Assembly: GCA_964502145.1 (NCBI GenBank)
Contig: CAZCVI010000061.1
Coordinates: 1 to 46,670 of the forward strand
DNA: 46,670 bases
Reading direction: 5' to 3'
DNA from: CAZCVI01 sp964502145
GTDB taxonomy: Bacteria; Acidobacteriota; Aminicenantia; UBA2199
The translations under genes were made by a program, and so were the position numbers. Of the stretch, positions 33,319 through 42,068 are shown in pieces (the stretch's first letter is position 1; the number at the start of each line of letters is the position of its first letter). The notes beneath the pieces are model-generated. The model searched no databases, was not told the origin of the DNA, and saw nothing but the letters and a program-made list of their open reading frames with translations.

Positions 33319-34629
33319 CTAAGCCAATGTCAGCCGTTGATGGGCTAAAGCCAAGAGCCCGTGAATTTTCACCCCATACGGGCACGCCACCTGACAGAAC
33401 CCGCTGCATTCAAAACACTTGTCCGCTTTGGTCGAAGTCAACTGGGCATATTGCAACATCGCTTCCTTTTCCCGGCCCTGGGCTTCGAAATAATGATTGA
33501 AACGCATGATCGTATTGACCGGCACCTGATGCGGACAAGCAGTATGACATATCCCACACGCATGACGACAATAAAAAGAACCACTCGCCTCACGATACAG
33601 CGATAACTTTTTCTCATCGGCAGAAGTAAACTTCTGACCCGATAATTTAAGAAACGATTCCATGTCTTCAAAACTATTGATCGAACAACAAACCGTGGCT
33701 ACTACCGGATGGGCCAATACAAAACGCGTGGCTGCAGAGCGAATCTCAGCCGGATTCGTCAGGTTGTATTTCTTTAAAAACGACTCCGCCAAATCTGCCT
33801 GTGCTTTCATCAGTGCAAATTCCTGGGCCATTCCTACAGGAACCTCTTTCCCCTCTTTTTGCAAGGCTTCCACATCCGCTTTCACCGCCATATAACCGCT
33901 CACCGGGTTCGTTTTCATCAGTGTGACACCGATATTCTTGTCATAGCATGATTTTAAAATAACTTCCGATTGGGCAGACTGGGCAAAACTGTAAACAAAC
34001 AGCATCACGTCAAAACGCCCATCTGCCACTGCACCCAGAAGAACCTTGTCCATTGGTTCTTGTTTTTCATTTTCCGGGCCATGATTCGATATCCCTGTAA
34101 AACGCAGTTTCCCTTCTGTTTTTAATTGTTTCATCGCCTCGTGAAACGGTTCATGTTTGACCAGGGCCGAAACGGGTGGGCAATGCATCATCATGCAATC
34201 AATGTATTCCGTGTTCAATCGTTCCAAGCATTTGTGCGCACGTGTTAGCAGGGTTTCTTTCGTATCTGTTTCTTTGATATATAATTTGGAAGTGATAAAT
34301 AATTTTTTGCGGTCGCGGTTTTTGATAGCTTCCCCTACTGCCAGTTCCGATTTGCCGCGTCCGTATCCTTCCGCCGTATCAATGTAATTCACACCCGCAT
34401 CCAACATCGCATTTAATACCGCCACATTCATGGGCGCACCGCTGCTGATATCGGACACTTTAAACTCCGTTCGTCCCAGCGTGCGATAGGATTTGATCGT
34501 GGGTGTTGGAACTACCGCGTCTTCACCCGTCAAGCGAAGGTTGGCTGCACTGAAAAAACCAGCTCCTGCCACTCCTAATGCCGAATTCCGTAAAAAATGC
34601 CGCCGATTCATACCGTTTTTTTGACTCAT
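33319..34629 (-). CDS. Tat-exported aldo/keto reductase with C-terminal 4Fe-4S domain
   Basis: 436 residues. A Tat-type signal NRRHFLRNSALGVAGAG opens it. The TIM-barrel aldo/keto reductase follows with the tetrad D84, Y89, K115 and H149 (in NYIDTAEGYGRG, FITSKL and MMMHC). The last ~90 residues have two cysteine clusters, CRHACGICHTACP and CFECSGFCQVACP, each of CxxCxxCxxxCP-like form, so a ferredoxin-type domain with probably two [4Fe-4S] clusters is fused on. Such fused reductases occur in anaerobes and may take electrons from a partner instead of NADPH. Export before cofactor insertion fits the Tat signal, which moves folded proteins. GAGGAGG precedes ATG 34629. Confidence 0.88.
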   Translation of the reverse strand: MSQKNGMNRRHFLRNSALGVAGAGFFSAANLRLTGEDAVVPTPTIKSYRTLGRTEFKVSDISSGAPMNVAVLNAMLDAGVNYIDTAEGYGRGKSELAVGEAIKNRDRKKLFITSKLYIKETDTKETLLTRAHKCLERLNTEYIDCMMMHCPPVSALVKHEPFHEAMKQLKTEGKLRFTGISNHGPENEKQEPMDKVLLGAVADGRFDVMLFVYSFAQSAQSEVILKSCYDKNIGVTLMKTNPVSGYMAVKADVEALQKEGKEVPVGMAQEFALMKAQADLAESFLKKYNLTNPAEIRSAATRFVLAHPVVATVCCSINSFEDMESFLKLSGQKFTSADEKKLSLYREASGSFYCRHACGICHTACPHQVPVNTIMRFNHYFEAQGREKEAMLQYAQLTSTKADKCFECSGFCQVACPYGVKIHGLLALAHQRLTLA

Positions 34630-34698
34630 TTTACCTCCTCATATCATAATACGTATTTATTTTTATTTGTATTTTTATTTATATTATTATTTATATAT

Positions 34699-35211
34699 TT
34701 ATTTGTTTAGCAGTTCCTTACATATTTCATGCAATTTCCCTGCAAAGGCAGCCGCATTTTGCGCCATTCCGTTCCCTTGTGCCACTGTTTGCAACGGGAA
34801 AGCCAAGTCGTGATAGTGCGTGATAATATGTTCCAATTGTTCCGTTTCATAGGCCGCCAAAATCTTGCCCTTCTTGACCATTGTCTGGCAGAACAACACC
34901 TGATGATCGTCAATGTGCTCATGGTATTTTCGTTGTCTCGGGACCACGATGGGAATTTTATGGTGGTAGAGCACCAACATGATACTGCCCGTGCCACCAT
35001 GGGTGATCACCATTTCCGCCTCTGTCATGCGCGCCATCATCTCGGCAAAAGGAAGAAAATCACGATAAGCACAGAACTCTGGTTTATACGCACTGTACCC
35101 CGTTTGTATAAATACATCCTGCGCAATCAAACCCTCGCGCTTTAACCCATCCATCGCTTGCACCAGTCGATCAAAAGCATCTTCATGGGTTCCAGTGGTC
35201 ACAAAAATCAT
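34699..35211 (-). CDS. Alg13/PssE-like glycosyltransferase catalytic subunit
   Basis: 170 residues from ATG 35211 (18 upstream codons overlap the previous gene). The GT28-C fold is clear: MIFVTTGTHEDAFDRLVQAM, in parts IFVTTGTHEDAFDRLV, then MVITHGGTGSIMLVL (the UDP-sugar loop) and IPIVVPRQRKYHEHIDDHQ. It is the donor-binding half of a split transferase. The other half, an Alg14-like membrane subunit, is encoded directly upstream with a 4-nt ATGA overlap. Together they add the second sugar to a polyprenyl-diphosphate sugar on the cytoplasmic face (known for Alg13/14 and PssDE). Low-complexity AT runs fill 34630-34698 before the next gene. Confidence 0.9.
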   Translation of the reverse strand: MIFVTTGTHEDAFDRLVQAMDGLKREGLIAQDVFIQTGYSAYKPEFCAYRDFLPFAEMMARMTEAEMVITHGGTGSIMLVLYHHKIPIVVPRQRKYHEHIDDHQVLFCQTMVKKGKILAAYETEQLEHIITHYHDLAFPLQTVAQGNGMAQNAAAFAGKLHEICKELLNK

Positions 35212-35657
35212 AACAACTCTCCCAGAACTTGCCCTTTTGGGTAATGTTTTTTCTGTTCTTCCCATTGCAAGATAAACACGTCCGTGATCGGATACACGAT
35301 TCGCCCAGTGAGGGAAGGATTCTCTATCCGTTCATAGGCCTCGATGAAAACCAGCTTCTTACCCAGCAGTTTCCCCAGGAAAAAGAAAGGGATGGCCACA
35401 CCCGCACCCGTCGAAATAAGGATGTCTGGTTTTTCTTTGCACAAGACTTTCACCGCCACCCAGAAGTTCCTCGCCAGATTGAAAAAATTACGGTTGGTGG
35501 GGAAATACGCCCAATAGATACGCTCGTCTTTTAATAGCGAGACCGCGTCTTCTTTTTTAAAGGTCACCCAGAAGCGGTCGTATTGCCCCCAGAAATTTTC
35601 CAGCAGGTGCAACAGCAACAGGTGTCCACCGCTGGAACAAACCATGCCCAGCTTCAT
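35208..35657 (-). CDS. Alg14/PssD-like membrane subunit of split glycosyltransferase
   Basis: 149 residues. LGMVCSSGGHLLLLHLLENFW is the Alg14 opening (in parts CSSGGHLLLLHLL), then YFPTNRNFFNLARNFW, PDILISTGAGVAIPFFFLGKLLG with the membrane-associated part, and FIEAYERIENPSLTGRIVYPI. It should anchor the Alg13-like partner to the membrane and bind the lipid acceptor. Start and stop overlap its neighbours by 4 nt on both sides (ATGA at 35654-35657 and 35208-35211), a tight translational cluster. The split, two-gene arrangement matches exopolysaccharide clusters. Confidence 0.9.
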   Translation of the reverse strand: MKLGMVCSSGGHLLLLHLLENFWGQYDRFWVTFKKEDAVSLLKDERIYWAYFPTNRNFFNLARNFWVAVKVLCKEKPDILISTGAGVAIPFFFLGKLLGKKLVFIEAYERIENPSLTGRIVYPITDVFILQWEEQKKHYPKGQVLGELL

Positions 35658-36847
35658 GGTAAATTCTCCTTGCCATGCACCATACCTTGTAATAATGCTT
35701 CTATTTTTTGGATGCCCATTTTTTTTGTATAGAACGCGTGCGCTTTTTGTAAAGCCCGCACTCTCATTTCTGTTTTAAGCGAATCATTCAACCGCAGGAG
35801 CGCTATTTCGTGGCGCAAGCTGTCTGGATCGCCTGGTGTAAAGAGTGCTCCGGTTGCGCCGTTTTTAACCAGTTCCCTGGCCCCGCCCAAATCAGACGCC
35901 AGCACTGGCACACCGCAGGCGTAACTCTCAATTACCGCATAACCGAAAGACTCGTAACATTCCGAGGGAAAAATGAGGAACAATGCTTTTTGCAATATCT
36001 CTTGTTTGGCCAAGCCATCCACAAAACCATGAAAGATCACATGGTTCATTTGATTCATAGCCACGAATTTTTTTAAGTCGTCTTCCAAAGGCCCGTTTCC
36101 CAGAATGTGCAGTGTCAGTTCTGGCATAGTACGCATAGCTTTTAATAGTGTGAACAATCCTTTTTCCTGGGACAGACGACCAATGTAAACCACATAATCC
36201 TCCGCTGCTACAGGCGCGGTCAGCGGTTCGAAATCAAGGAAATTGGGAAATACAGAAATCATGGCGGCAGGAAAATCAGCGTCCACAAACTTCGATTTCA
36301 CAAACTGACTGGAAGCTAAGAAATGAGTGGTATTTCTGAGCGCTGTCTTCTTCCAGCGGTGGATAAATTCCGATAAAGCAATCCCCAGACTGTTAAAGAA
36401 ACTGCGCTGATAACAACGGCGAAAAATGCCAGGGAGGAAGTTCCCCTGTTTACAGGATTCGCAAACCTGGAAATTATTCTTGAGAAACAAGCCGTTCAAA
36501 CATAAAAATTTGTAATTTTCCAGACGCTTTAAGACTGGAACCCCCTTTTGTTTGAGGACTTTTAACAAGGAGAGCGAAAAGAGCGGAAACAGATTATGCA
36601 CGATGGCAATATCTGGTTTATCGTCATTGATGACCTGGGCCAGTTTTTTGTCCAGAGTCGGGGCGGAAATCAGGTGCATAGGAATCATTATTTTTTGCCA
36701 GAAAGTGAAGTGGTGGATGTCCTGGCTATCGGATAAAAATTGTGTGACTACGTGGCCTTTCTGTTGCAACGCATCCGTCAGGATGTCCATGTAACGATCT
36801 TCGCCGCCACGGTAGCGATAATAGTTATGGATTAGCAGGATTTTCAT
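35654..36847 (-). CDS. Family 4 glycosyltransferase
   Basis: 397 residues from ATG 36847 (a GTG 15 nt earlier is in frame but sits on the GGAGG). The GT-B fold shows the acceptor part MKILLIHNYYRYRGGEDRY and, in the second half, YIGRLSQEKGLFTLLKAM, ILGNGPLEDDLKKF, FHGFVDGLAKQEIL and the E-x7-E donor motif in ESFGYAVIESYACGVPVLAS. A short Cys-rich insert (CESCKQGNFLPGIFRRC) is seen in some GT4 members. It is retaining and likely adds a sugar to a lipid-linked glycan in the cytoplasm. It follows the WecA-like gene by about 30 nt. Confidence 0.9.
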   Translation of the reverse strand: MKILLIHNYYRYRGGEDRYMDILTDALQQKGHVVTQFLSDSQDIHHFTFWQKIMIPMHLISAPTLDKKLAQVINDDKPDIAIVHNLFPLFSLSLLKVLKQKGVPVLKRLENYKFLCLNGLFLKNNFQVCESCKQGNFLPGIFRRCYQRSFFNSLGIALSEFIHRWKKTALRNTTHFLASSQFVKSKFVDADFPAAMISVFPNFLDFEPLTAPVAAEDYVVYIGRLSQEKGLFTLLKAMRTMPELTLHILGNGPLEDDLKKFVAMNQMNHVIFHGFVDGLAKQEILQKALFLIFPSECYESFGYAVIESYACGVPVLASDLGGARELVKNGATGALFTPGDPDSLRHEIALLRLNDSLKTEMRVRALQKAHAFYTKKMGIQKIEALLQGMVHGKENLP

Positions 36848-36877
36848 AATACGCCCAAGCACCCTCCGTCAATGGGT

Positions 36878-38020
36878 TTAATCGTTTATTCTATTTTCAT
36901 CCTCGTGATACAGGTTATTATTCCCATTATTCCCATTTCTTTTAAAACTGAAGCGGATATATTTCAGGTAGAATATCAATAGCACCGCTATTAACCCGCT
37001 GATGAGCAGGGCTACAAAACGAAGCGTACCACGGAAATAGGAAACCACAATCGAGAGCCCAGAGAAGATAGCAGTTAGAATCAGCAGGATATTGGCTGAT
37101 TTTTTTTCTGAGAAGCCTTTGCGCATGAGGCGGTGGTGGATATGGTCGTTATCTCCTTTTAGTGGGTTCCGGCCCGAAATCAGCCGCCTCGAAAAGGAAA
37201 TAGCCGTATCCAAGACCGGGATCGCCAGGAAGAGGATCGGGATCATCAGTGCGATACCCAGCGAGGCTTTGTGTGCTGTTTTTAACGACAGTGTCGCCAG
37301 AATCGCCCCAGCGAAAAGACTGCCACTGTCTCCCATCAGGATTTTGGAGGGATAGATGTTATAGGGTAAGAACCCCGCAACGCCACCCAGAAGTGCGCTG
37401 ATGATAATAGCGGGAAAGATTAATTTGAACATCACGCAAATAATAATGATTGTAATCGCCACAATCGCAATCACCCCACCAGCCAAGCCATCGAGGCCAT
37501 CAATTAAATTAAGGGCATTGCTGATACCTATGATCCAAAAAATCGTCAGGGGATAAGAAAAAACCCCCACATTGATACTGGAATCAACAAAGGGCAGCGT
37601 TAATAATTCGATCTTAAAACCAATATAAAAAAGAATAGTGGCAATAACGACTTGCACCAACAGTTTCTGCGTGGCTTTAAGACCTTTAAAATCATCGTAC
37701 AAGCCCAACAGGAAAAAGATAATCATGGAACAGATATAAAGCATGATCTGGAAGAGGGAAAAATCCACGTAAATATGAAAGCGCGTGCCTTGCAACAGGT
37801 AAATCACAAAAAAGAGGGTATAAAAGGAGGTCAGGAAACCCAGGAAGATACCAATTCCACCCAGACGGGGGCGCGGGGCTTTGGCCAATTTGCGGTGATT
37901 GAAGTCATCGTAAATCTGGAACTTTAACGCCAGTTCCAGGGTTACTTTCTGAACCCAATAAGAACTGATAAAACCAATGAAGGTGACGAAAATTAAAATA
38001 ATATAAATTGAGTAGATCAT
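36878..38020 (-). CDS. WecA/TagO-like polyprenyl-phosphate HexNAc-1-phosphate transferase
   Basis: 380 residues, about ten membrane helices. It transfers a HexNAc-1-phosphate from UDP to undecaprenyl phosphate, the first committed step of O-antigen-like or teichoic polymers. Motifs: PRLGGIGIFLG, DDFKGLKATQKL (the Mg-binding DD), ALNLIDGLDGLAGG, LMGDSGSLF and GDNDHIHHRLMRKGFS. This last cytoplasmic His-rich loop marks the WecA group rather than MraY. It is the initiating enzyme for the adjacent glycosyltransferases. No Shine-Dalgarno precedes ATG 38020; a promoter ends 5 nt before it. Confidence 0.92.
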   Translation of the reverse strand: MIYSIYIILIFVTFIGFISSYWVQKVTLELALKFQIYDDFNHRKLAKAPRPRLGGIGIFLGFLTSFYTLFFVIYLLQGTRFHIYVDFSLFQIMLYICSMIIFFLLGLYDDFKGLKATQKLLVQVVIATILFYIGFKIELLTLPFVDSSINVGVFSYPLTIFWIIGISNALNLIDGLDGLAGGVIAIVAITIIIICVMFKLIFPAIIISALLGGVAGFLPYNIYPSKILMGDSGSLFAGAILATLSLKTAHKASLGIALMIPILFLAIPVLDTAISFSRRLISGRNPLKGDNDHIHHRLMRKGFSEKKSANILLILTAIFSGLSIVVSYFRGTLRFVALLISGLIAVLLIFYLKYIRFSFKRNGNNGNNNLYHEDENRIND

Positions 38021-38025
38021 AGTTT

Positions 38026-38054
38026 ATTATAACCTAATTATAACCTAAAATCAA
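38026..38054 (-). promoter_or_regulatory. Promoter of the WecA-like gene, near-leaderless
   Basis: Minus strand TTGATT (38049-38054), 17-nt spacer, TATAAT (38026-38031), then 5 nt to ATG 38020. It lies in the 34-nt gap after the GT2 gene, so wecA-like transcription may restart here. Confidence 0.55.
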
Positions 38055-38870
38055 TTACATTAAAATACCCCGGTTGATTGCTTTTCTCTCTTTATCCGAG
38101 TACCAGCCCCATTTATTAAAATATTTTATGGCCGATTGGACATGGTATTTCAAGTGTTTCCAACGTTTATAAGAGCCTTTATGGTATTGATGATACACTG
38201 CTACCGCCGGGTAATAAATCGTTTTATTAAGCGTATGAATACGACGCGATAAATCCACATCTTCCAGGTACATAAAAAAGCGGTGGTCAAAAAGTCCCAC
38301 CTGTTTCAGCACGTCTGTGCGTAGCAGCATAAAACAACCTGACAAGTGCGGTACTTCCATGATCTGGTCGTAATTTTTATCGCGTAATTCGTAGCGGTGC
38401 AACCGTTTTTGAATAAGTGGTTTCAGGAACCCCGGGAAAAAACGTCTGCCCATCAAATCAAAGGGAGTAGGCAGTAATTTGCACAGGTATTGCAGTTGGT
38501 TATCCGGATAGAGGATTTTAGGCATGACCAAACCCACGTCCCCGTGTGTGTCCATGAACTCTACCAGTTTTTCCAGCACATCCCTGGCGAAATAGATATC
38601 CGGGTTCATCACCAGATGATAATCCGCCGTGCCCAGGATGCTATTAATCGCTGTATTATGACTGGAACCAAAGCCTATATTGGGTGAAGTGATGCATGTG
38701 ACTTCTGGGAACTCTGATTTTACCAGTTCCGCCGTGCCGTCGCTGGAAGAATTATCGACTACGATAACTTTTGTTGGTGTCAGAGTCGAGTGTTTGATAC
38801 TGTCCAGCGCTTTTTTTATCGAGTCTTGATTGTTGAACGTCACAATGGAGATTGTCAATTTCTGCTTCAT
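38055..38870 (-). CDS. Family 2 glycosyltransferase (WbbL/rhamnosyl-like)
   Basis: 271 residues. GT2 core: TISIVTFNNQDSIKKALDSI, VIVVDNSSSDGTAEL, GFGSSHNTAI, YHLVMNPDIYF (DXD-like DPD region as NPD), PHLSGCFMLLRTDVLKQVGLFD and FMYLEDVDLSRRI. This set is that of rhamnosyltransferase-type inverting GT2 enzymes that add a deoxyhexose to lipid-linked HexNAc; the sugar is inferred by similarity. It overlaps the upstream GT4 stop by 4 nt (ATGA) and precedes the WecA-like gene by 34 nt. Confidence 0.88.
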   Translation of the reverse strand: MKQKLTISIVTFNNQDSIKKALDSIKHSTLTPTKVIVVDNSSSDGTAELVKSEFPEVTCITSPNIGFGSSHNTAINSILGTADYHLVMNPDIYFARDVLEKLVEFMDTHGDVGLVMPKILYPDNQLQYLCKLLPTPFDLMGRRFFPGFLKPLIQKRLHRYELRDKNYDQIMEVPHLSGCFMLLRTDVLKQVGLFDHRFFMYLEDVDLSRRIHTLNKTIYYPAVAVYHQYHKGSYKRWKHLKYHVQSAIKYFNKWGWYSDKERKAINRGILM

Positions 38871-40021
38871 GAAACCATCCGTTTTAATAGCGCCACCGTT
38901 TTCTGCGCGTTTTGTGCCCAGGTGAAAGACGCTGCACGGGCGCGGCTTTTTTCTGCCATTGACGTATAAAATGAGGGTTCGGTTAGCAGTTTATGCATTG
39001 CTGCCGCGATTTCCTGACTATTGCTTGGATTGACCAATAGAGCCGCATCACCTGCCACTTCTGGCAATGAGGACACATTGCTTGTGATAACCGGTAAGCC
39101 GTGAATCATCGCTTCCAAGATAGGCAGGCCGAATCCTTCGTAGAGCGACGGATAAATAAACAGGAAAGCATGGTGCAACAAGGATTGTTTGATTTCTTCC
39201 GCCACATAACCCGTGAATATCACCCGTTCCTCCAGGCCGTATTCTTTAACCTTTTGGAAAATCTCGTCATAGCACCATCCTTTGCCACCCACGATGACCA
39301 GGGGCATGTTTTGGGCCGCAGCCGTGCCAGACAGTTGGTGAAATGCAGCCATCAGGGCCGGGATATTTTTGCGCGGTTCCAGTGTGCCCACATAGAGGAA
39401 GTATTGCTTGTTTTTTAGAGCCCATGTGTCCAGGTGACCCAGTGTCTCCTGTTCAGTTTGTGGCTGTAGTGGGGCCACGCCCAGGTGGATAGCCGTAATT
39501 TTATCCCTCTCTCCCAGTTTGAAGAGCGCCCGCATATCCTGTTTCGTTGATTGGCTCACCGTGATGATATGGCGGCTTTTTTTTATAGAGAGCGGGATAA
39601 ACGTTTTAAAATAGAACCGTTTGAATTTTTCATGCAGGTGTGGGAAGAGGTAAAAGGTCATATCCGGGAAAATAACCACCACCGGTATGTCTGTCAGGTA
39701 GGGCATTGTATAGTGCAGGGATAGAAGCACCGCGATTTTTAATTTTTTGCAATAGTGGGGCAGCAGGAGTTGTTCAAAGAGGAAGCGGAGTGGTAATTTG
39801 CGGAAGAATTTGCTTTTGATTGTGATCAGTTCGCATAGAGAATTATTGTTCTCTGGTATTTCTGCCGCCCATTCTGGGTCGTCATCTTGGGCAAAAAAAA
39901 AGAATTGGTCTTCCCGCGTTATCCGGTTCATTTTGATAATCTCCCGGATCATAAACACGGCGTGAATACCGATTCCTGTCTTTTGGACTGGAATTTGAGT
40001 CAAATCAATGGCAATATTCAT
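38867..40021 (-). CDS. Family 4 glycosyltransferase (mannosyltransferase-like), intact copy
   Basis: 384 residues, complete GT-B fold. N-terminal acceptor half MNIAIDLTQIPVQKTGIGIH; donor half YVGTLEPRKNIPALMAAFHQ, ERVIFTGYVAEEIKQSLL, IYPSLYEGFGLPILEAMIHG with the E-x7-E pair, and SSLPEVAGDAALLVNP. It is the first gene of the six-gene cluster. Its first 97 codons and upstream 41 nt are repeated without a change at 42120-42454, where the copy is truncated. A TACAAT box ends 8 nt before ATG 40021 but no good -35 was found. Likely role is one glycosyl step of the same polymer. Confidence 0.9.
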   Translation of the reverse strand: MNIAIDLTQIPVQKTGIGIHAVFMIREIIKMNRITREDQFFFFAQDDDPEWAAEIPENNNSLCELITIKSKFFRKLPLRFLFEQLLLPHYCKKLKIAVLLSLHYTMPYLTDIPVVVIFPDMTFYLFPHLHEKFKRFYFKTFIPLSIKKSRHIITVSQSTKQDMRALFKLGERDKITAIHLGVAPLQPQTEQETLGHLDTWALKNKQYFLYVGTLEPRKNIPALMAAFHQLSGTAAAQNMPLVIVGGKGWCYDEIFQKVKEYGLEERVIFTGYVAEEIKQSLLHHAFLFIYPSLYEGFGLPILEAMIHGLPVITSNVSSLPEVAGDAALLVNPSNSQEIAAAMHKLLTEPSFYTSMAEKSRARAASFTWAQNAQKTVALLKRMVS

Positions 40022-40062
40022 GAATTACTATTGTAACACACAATAACCCGTTTTGGGAAGCC
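39728..40062. repeat. 335-bp perfect direct repeat, inner copy
   Basis: Identical base for base with 42120-42454 (offset 2392). It covers the first ~97 codons of the intact GT4 gene and its upstream region to the hairpin arm TTTGGGAAGCC at 40052-40062. The identity ends at 40063. Confidence 0.95.
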
Positions 40063-40125
40063 TTACACCCGCTTTTACTATTTAAACAACTCGTACCCTC
40101 GTCTCAAACGTAGCAGGCTTCCAAA
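40052..40125. other. Hairpin at the repeat border
   Basis: TTTGGGAAGCC (40052-40062) pairs with GGCTTCCAAA (40116-40125) with one bulged G and a 53-nt loop. The left arm is the last 11 nt of the direct repeat, so the structure marks one cassette end. Confidence 0.4.
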
Positions 40126-40155
40126 GGTGACCTAGTAAAGGGACGCAGTCCCCCC

Positions 40156-41007
40156 CTAAAAAGTGCCGGTGGAGTGGTAGTGGTGTGTTCCGTCCCAGTA
40201 TTGGACAGGCTGTTGATTCACATTCTCATTTATAACAGAACAAATTAATGTGGCGCGATTGGCTGGTAAACCTTGGCCTGGAAAAACCCGATATTTTTGG
40301 TTTTCCTTGTTTTTAATAAATAATTTAATCAACGCTTTCGGTAATATTCTCAACAAAAAGAGTTGGAATTTGCGCCACCAGGTTCGTGCTTTCAGGAGGT
40401 GGACTTCTTTTACCGTGACCCCCAGGCTTTTTAATGTATCGTGGAGTCCTTTGATATTGAAGAACGTGATACTGGTCGGTTCGTATGGGCTTTCAGCGCC
40501 TATTGGGCAGTGCAGTAGAGCATGTTTTTCGCCATAATCCAGAATACCAGTTTCGATAATAATATGCCCCTTATCGGCGGTTACATTCCTGATCAACTTC
40601 AGTGCCCAAAAAGGATAACGCAGATGATACAGCACTCCGGCAAAGATAACCACGTCGAATTTGCCGAATTTTTCAGGGGTTAAATCATAGAGATTCAGGT
40701 TGAACATTTTTATATTGGACTTAAAGTAAGGGATTAAGAATTCCGTGGCCGCTGGGGACAGGTCGTTATCAATGCCGATGACTTCTTTGGCGCCCATTTT
40801 TTCTGCTGCGAAACAGAAAATACCATCCCTGCATCCGATATCCAGTACCCTTTTTCCTTCTAGGGGAATGGACTGCAATGCGTTATGGACATTTTGTTGG
40901 GCAGGTAGATGTCGTTGTTCCCCGGGAGTGAATATCCCGTCAGCCAATTCTATCACATGATAGAAAGAGTACTTATTCAAATTCATTTCAATTTCAGCAA
41001 TTTTCAT
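40156..41007 (-). CDS. Class I SAM-dependent methyltransferase (DUF1698/CmoB-like)
   Basis: 283 residues. SAM motif I is VLDIGCRDGIF, with the acidic VIGIDND after it, then FDVVIFAGVLYHLRYPFWAL and HIIIETGILDY, the order of CmoB/DUF1698 enzymes. The N-terminus lacks the extended CmoB part, and there is no CmoA next to it, so a tRNA role is less likely than methylation of a glycan or small molecule in this cluster. AGGAGG lies 10 nt before ATG 41007. It is on the cassette between the two copies of the 335-bp repeat, and its stop is 149 nt before the GT4 gene start region. Confidence 0.8.
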   Translation of the reverse strand: MKIAEIEMNLNKYSFYHVIELADGIFTPGEQRHLPAQQNVHNALQSIPLEGKRVLDIGCRDGIFCFAAEKMGAKEVIGIDNDLSPAATEFLIPYFKSNIKMFNLNLYDLTPEKFGKFDVVIFAGVLYHLRYPFWALKLIRNVTADKGHIIIETGILDYGEKHALLHCPIGAESPYEPTSITFFNIKGLHDTLKSLGVTVKEVHLLKARTWWRKFQLFLLRILPKALIKLFIKNKENQKYRVFPGQGLPANRATLICSVINENVNQQPVQYWDGTHHYHSTGTF

Positions 41008-41100
41008 GTCTCAATAACCTCCTCTGCGGGCTTGTTAGTATCTATGTCGAATATGTTAACATACGCAGTACGCAATGATGGACAAAATCTGACTACCTAA

Positions 41101-41976
41101 TCAAGTATTAATACTTCTTGAAAGTTCAAGCCAATTGGTTCCATCTTTATTAATTAAAACAAGAAACCTATTTGAAGTAGACATCAGGAAGTCTTCGGAT
41201 AGGAATATATTTCCTCTTTGGTCTCTGACCGTTACTTGTCTTGCAGTATTTTCCGAGCGGAGTACAAGAATATCTCCGGTGGTTCCTCCACTAATCGATT
41301 CAAGATAATCAGAGGCAGCCCCTCCTTCCGTATCAATGGTATGATGTGATTTTGTAACCGTAACAACCCCATTGGAAATAATAAGAGTTGTTGGTGCGCC
41401 TAAACTTAAAAAATTATTAATTCTCAGGTTTTTCGATGCATATGCATTTCCAATATTATCAATGTTAATGCCTTCACTGTCTCCATCGTTGCTAATAAAT
41501 TTGTCTCCTAAGGCGATATTGCTCCCTTTTTGAAAAAAATCAGCAGCCTCCTTTCCATCTATTGTATCTGCATCCAAGCCACTTCCTGTTCCATCAACGG
41601 TTTTTAGAAGTGTCAGCAAGTCGCTTGCAGACAATCTTGCAGAAGAGATTGTACCTGCATTTAAATTGGCTGCATTTCGGAAAAACGTTCCATGTTGACC
41701 ATCCAGCAGATCTGCATCTACTCCACTGGCTGTACCATCTACTGATTTGAGTAATGTTAATACCGTATCGGCAGTAATATTTCCAATAATATCCCAGACA
41801 TCATTCCCTTGGGGATTTTTTCCCATGAAACGTTTAAGTTGAGGTGGCGTTATTCCGGTATCCAACCAGACCTCTTGCAAACCCTTGGTGGCGGGGGGAG
41901 TTTCACTTGCCCATAATTTTTTAATTTCATTTGCATCCTGATACGAAAAAACTTGATTCAATTCAAAATATGCCAT
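41101..41976 (-). CDS. Phage tail-fibre-like structural protein
   Basis: 291 residues. Two imperfect repeats, each with LLK(S/T)VDGT(A/G)SG(V/L)DAD(L/T)(L/I)DG, lie about 70 residues apart; the DLLDGQHGTFFRNAANLNAGT phrase (in parts DLLDGQHGTFF, NLNAGTISS) is common in tail fibres and other trimeric beta-helical shafts. The C-terminal half is Asn/Gly/Ser-rich with beta strands. Strong AAAGGAGG precedes ATG 41976. A tail fibre without any other phage gene suggests a mobile or contractile-injection remnant, or a surface adhesin; its place in a glycan cluster would suit a glycan-binding protein. Which of these it is cannot be told here. Confidence 0.7.
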   Translation of the reverse strand: MAYFELNQVFSYQDANEIKKLWASETPPATKGLQEVWLDTGITPPQLKRFMGKNPQGNDVWDIIGNITADTVLTLLKSVDGTASGVDADLLDGQHGTFFRNAANLNAGTISSARLSASDLLTLLKTVDGTGSGLDADTIDGKEAADFFQKGSNIALGDKFISNDGDSEGINIDNIGNAYASKNLRINNFLSLGAPTTLIISNGVVTVTKSHHTIDTEGGAASDYLESISGGTTGDILVLRSENTARQVTVRDQRGNIFLSEDFLMSTSNRFLVLINKDGTNWLELSRSINT

Positions 41977-42068
41977 AATTTTCCTCCTTTGAACATATAA
42001 GGAGATAATACTTTGTTTTTAAGATCATTACTACCCTCGTTTCCCCCTGTTTTCCTCTATTTGCCAAA

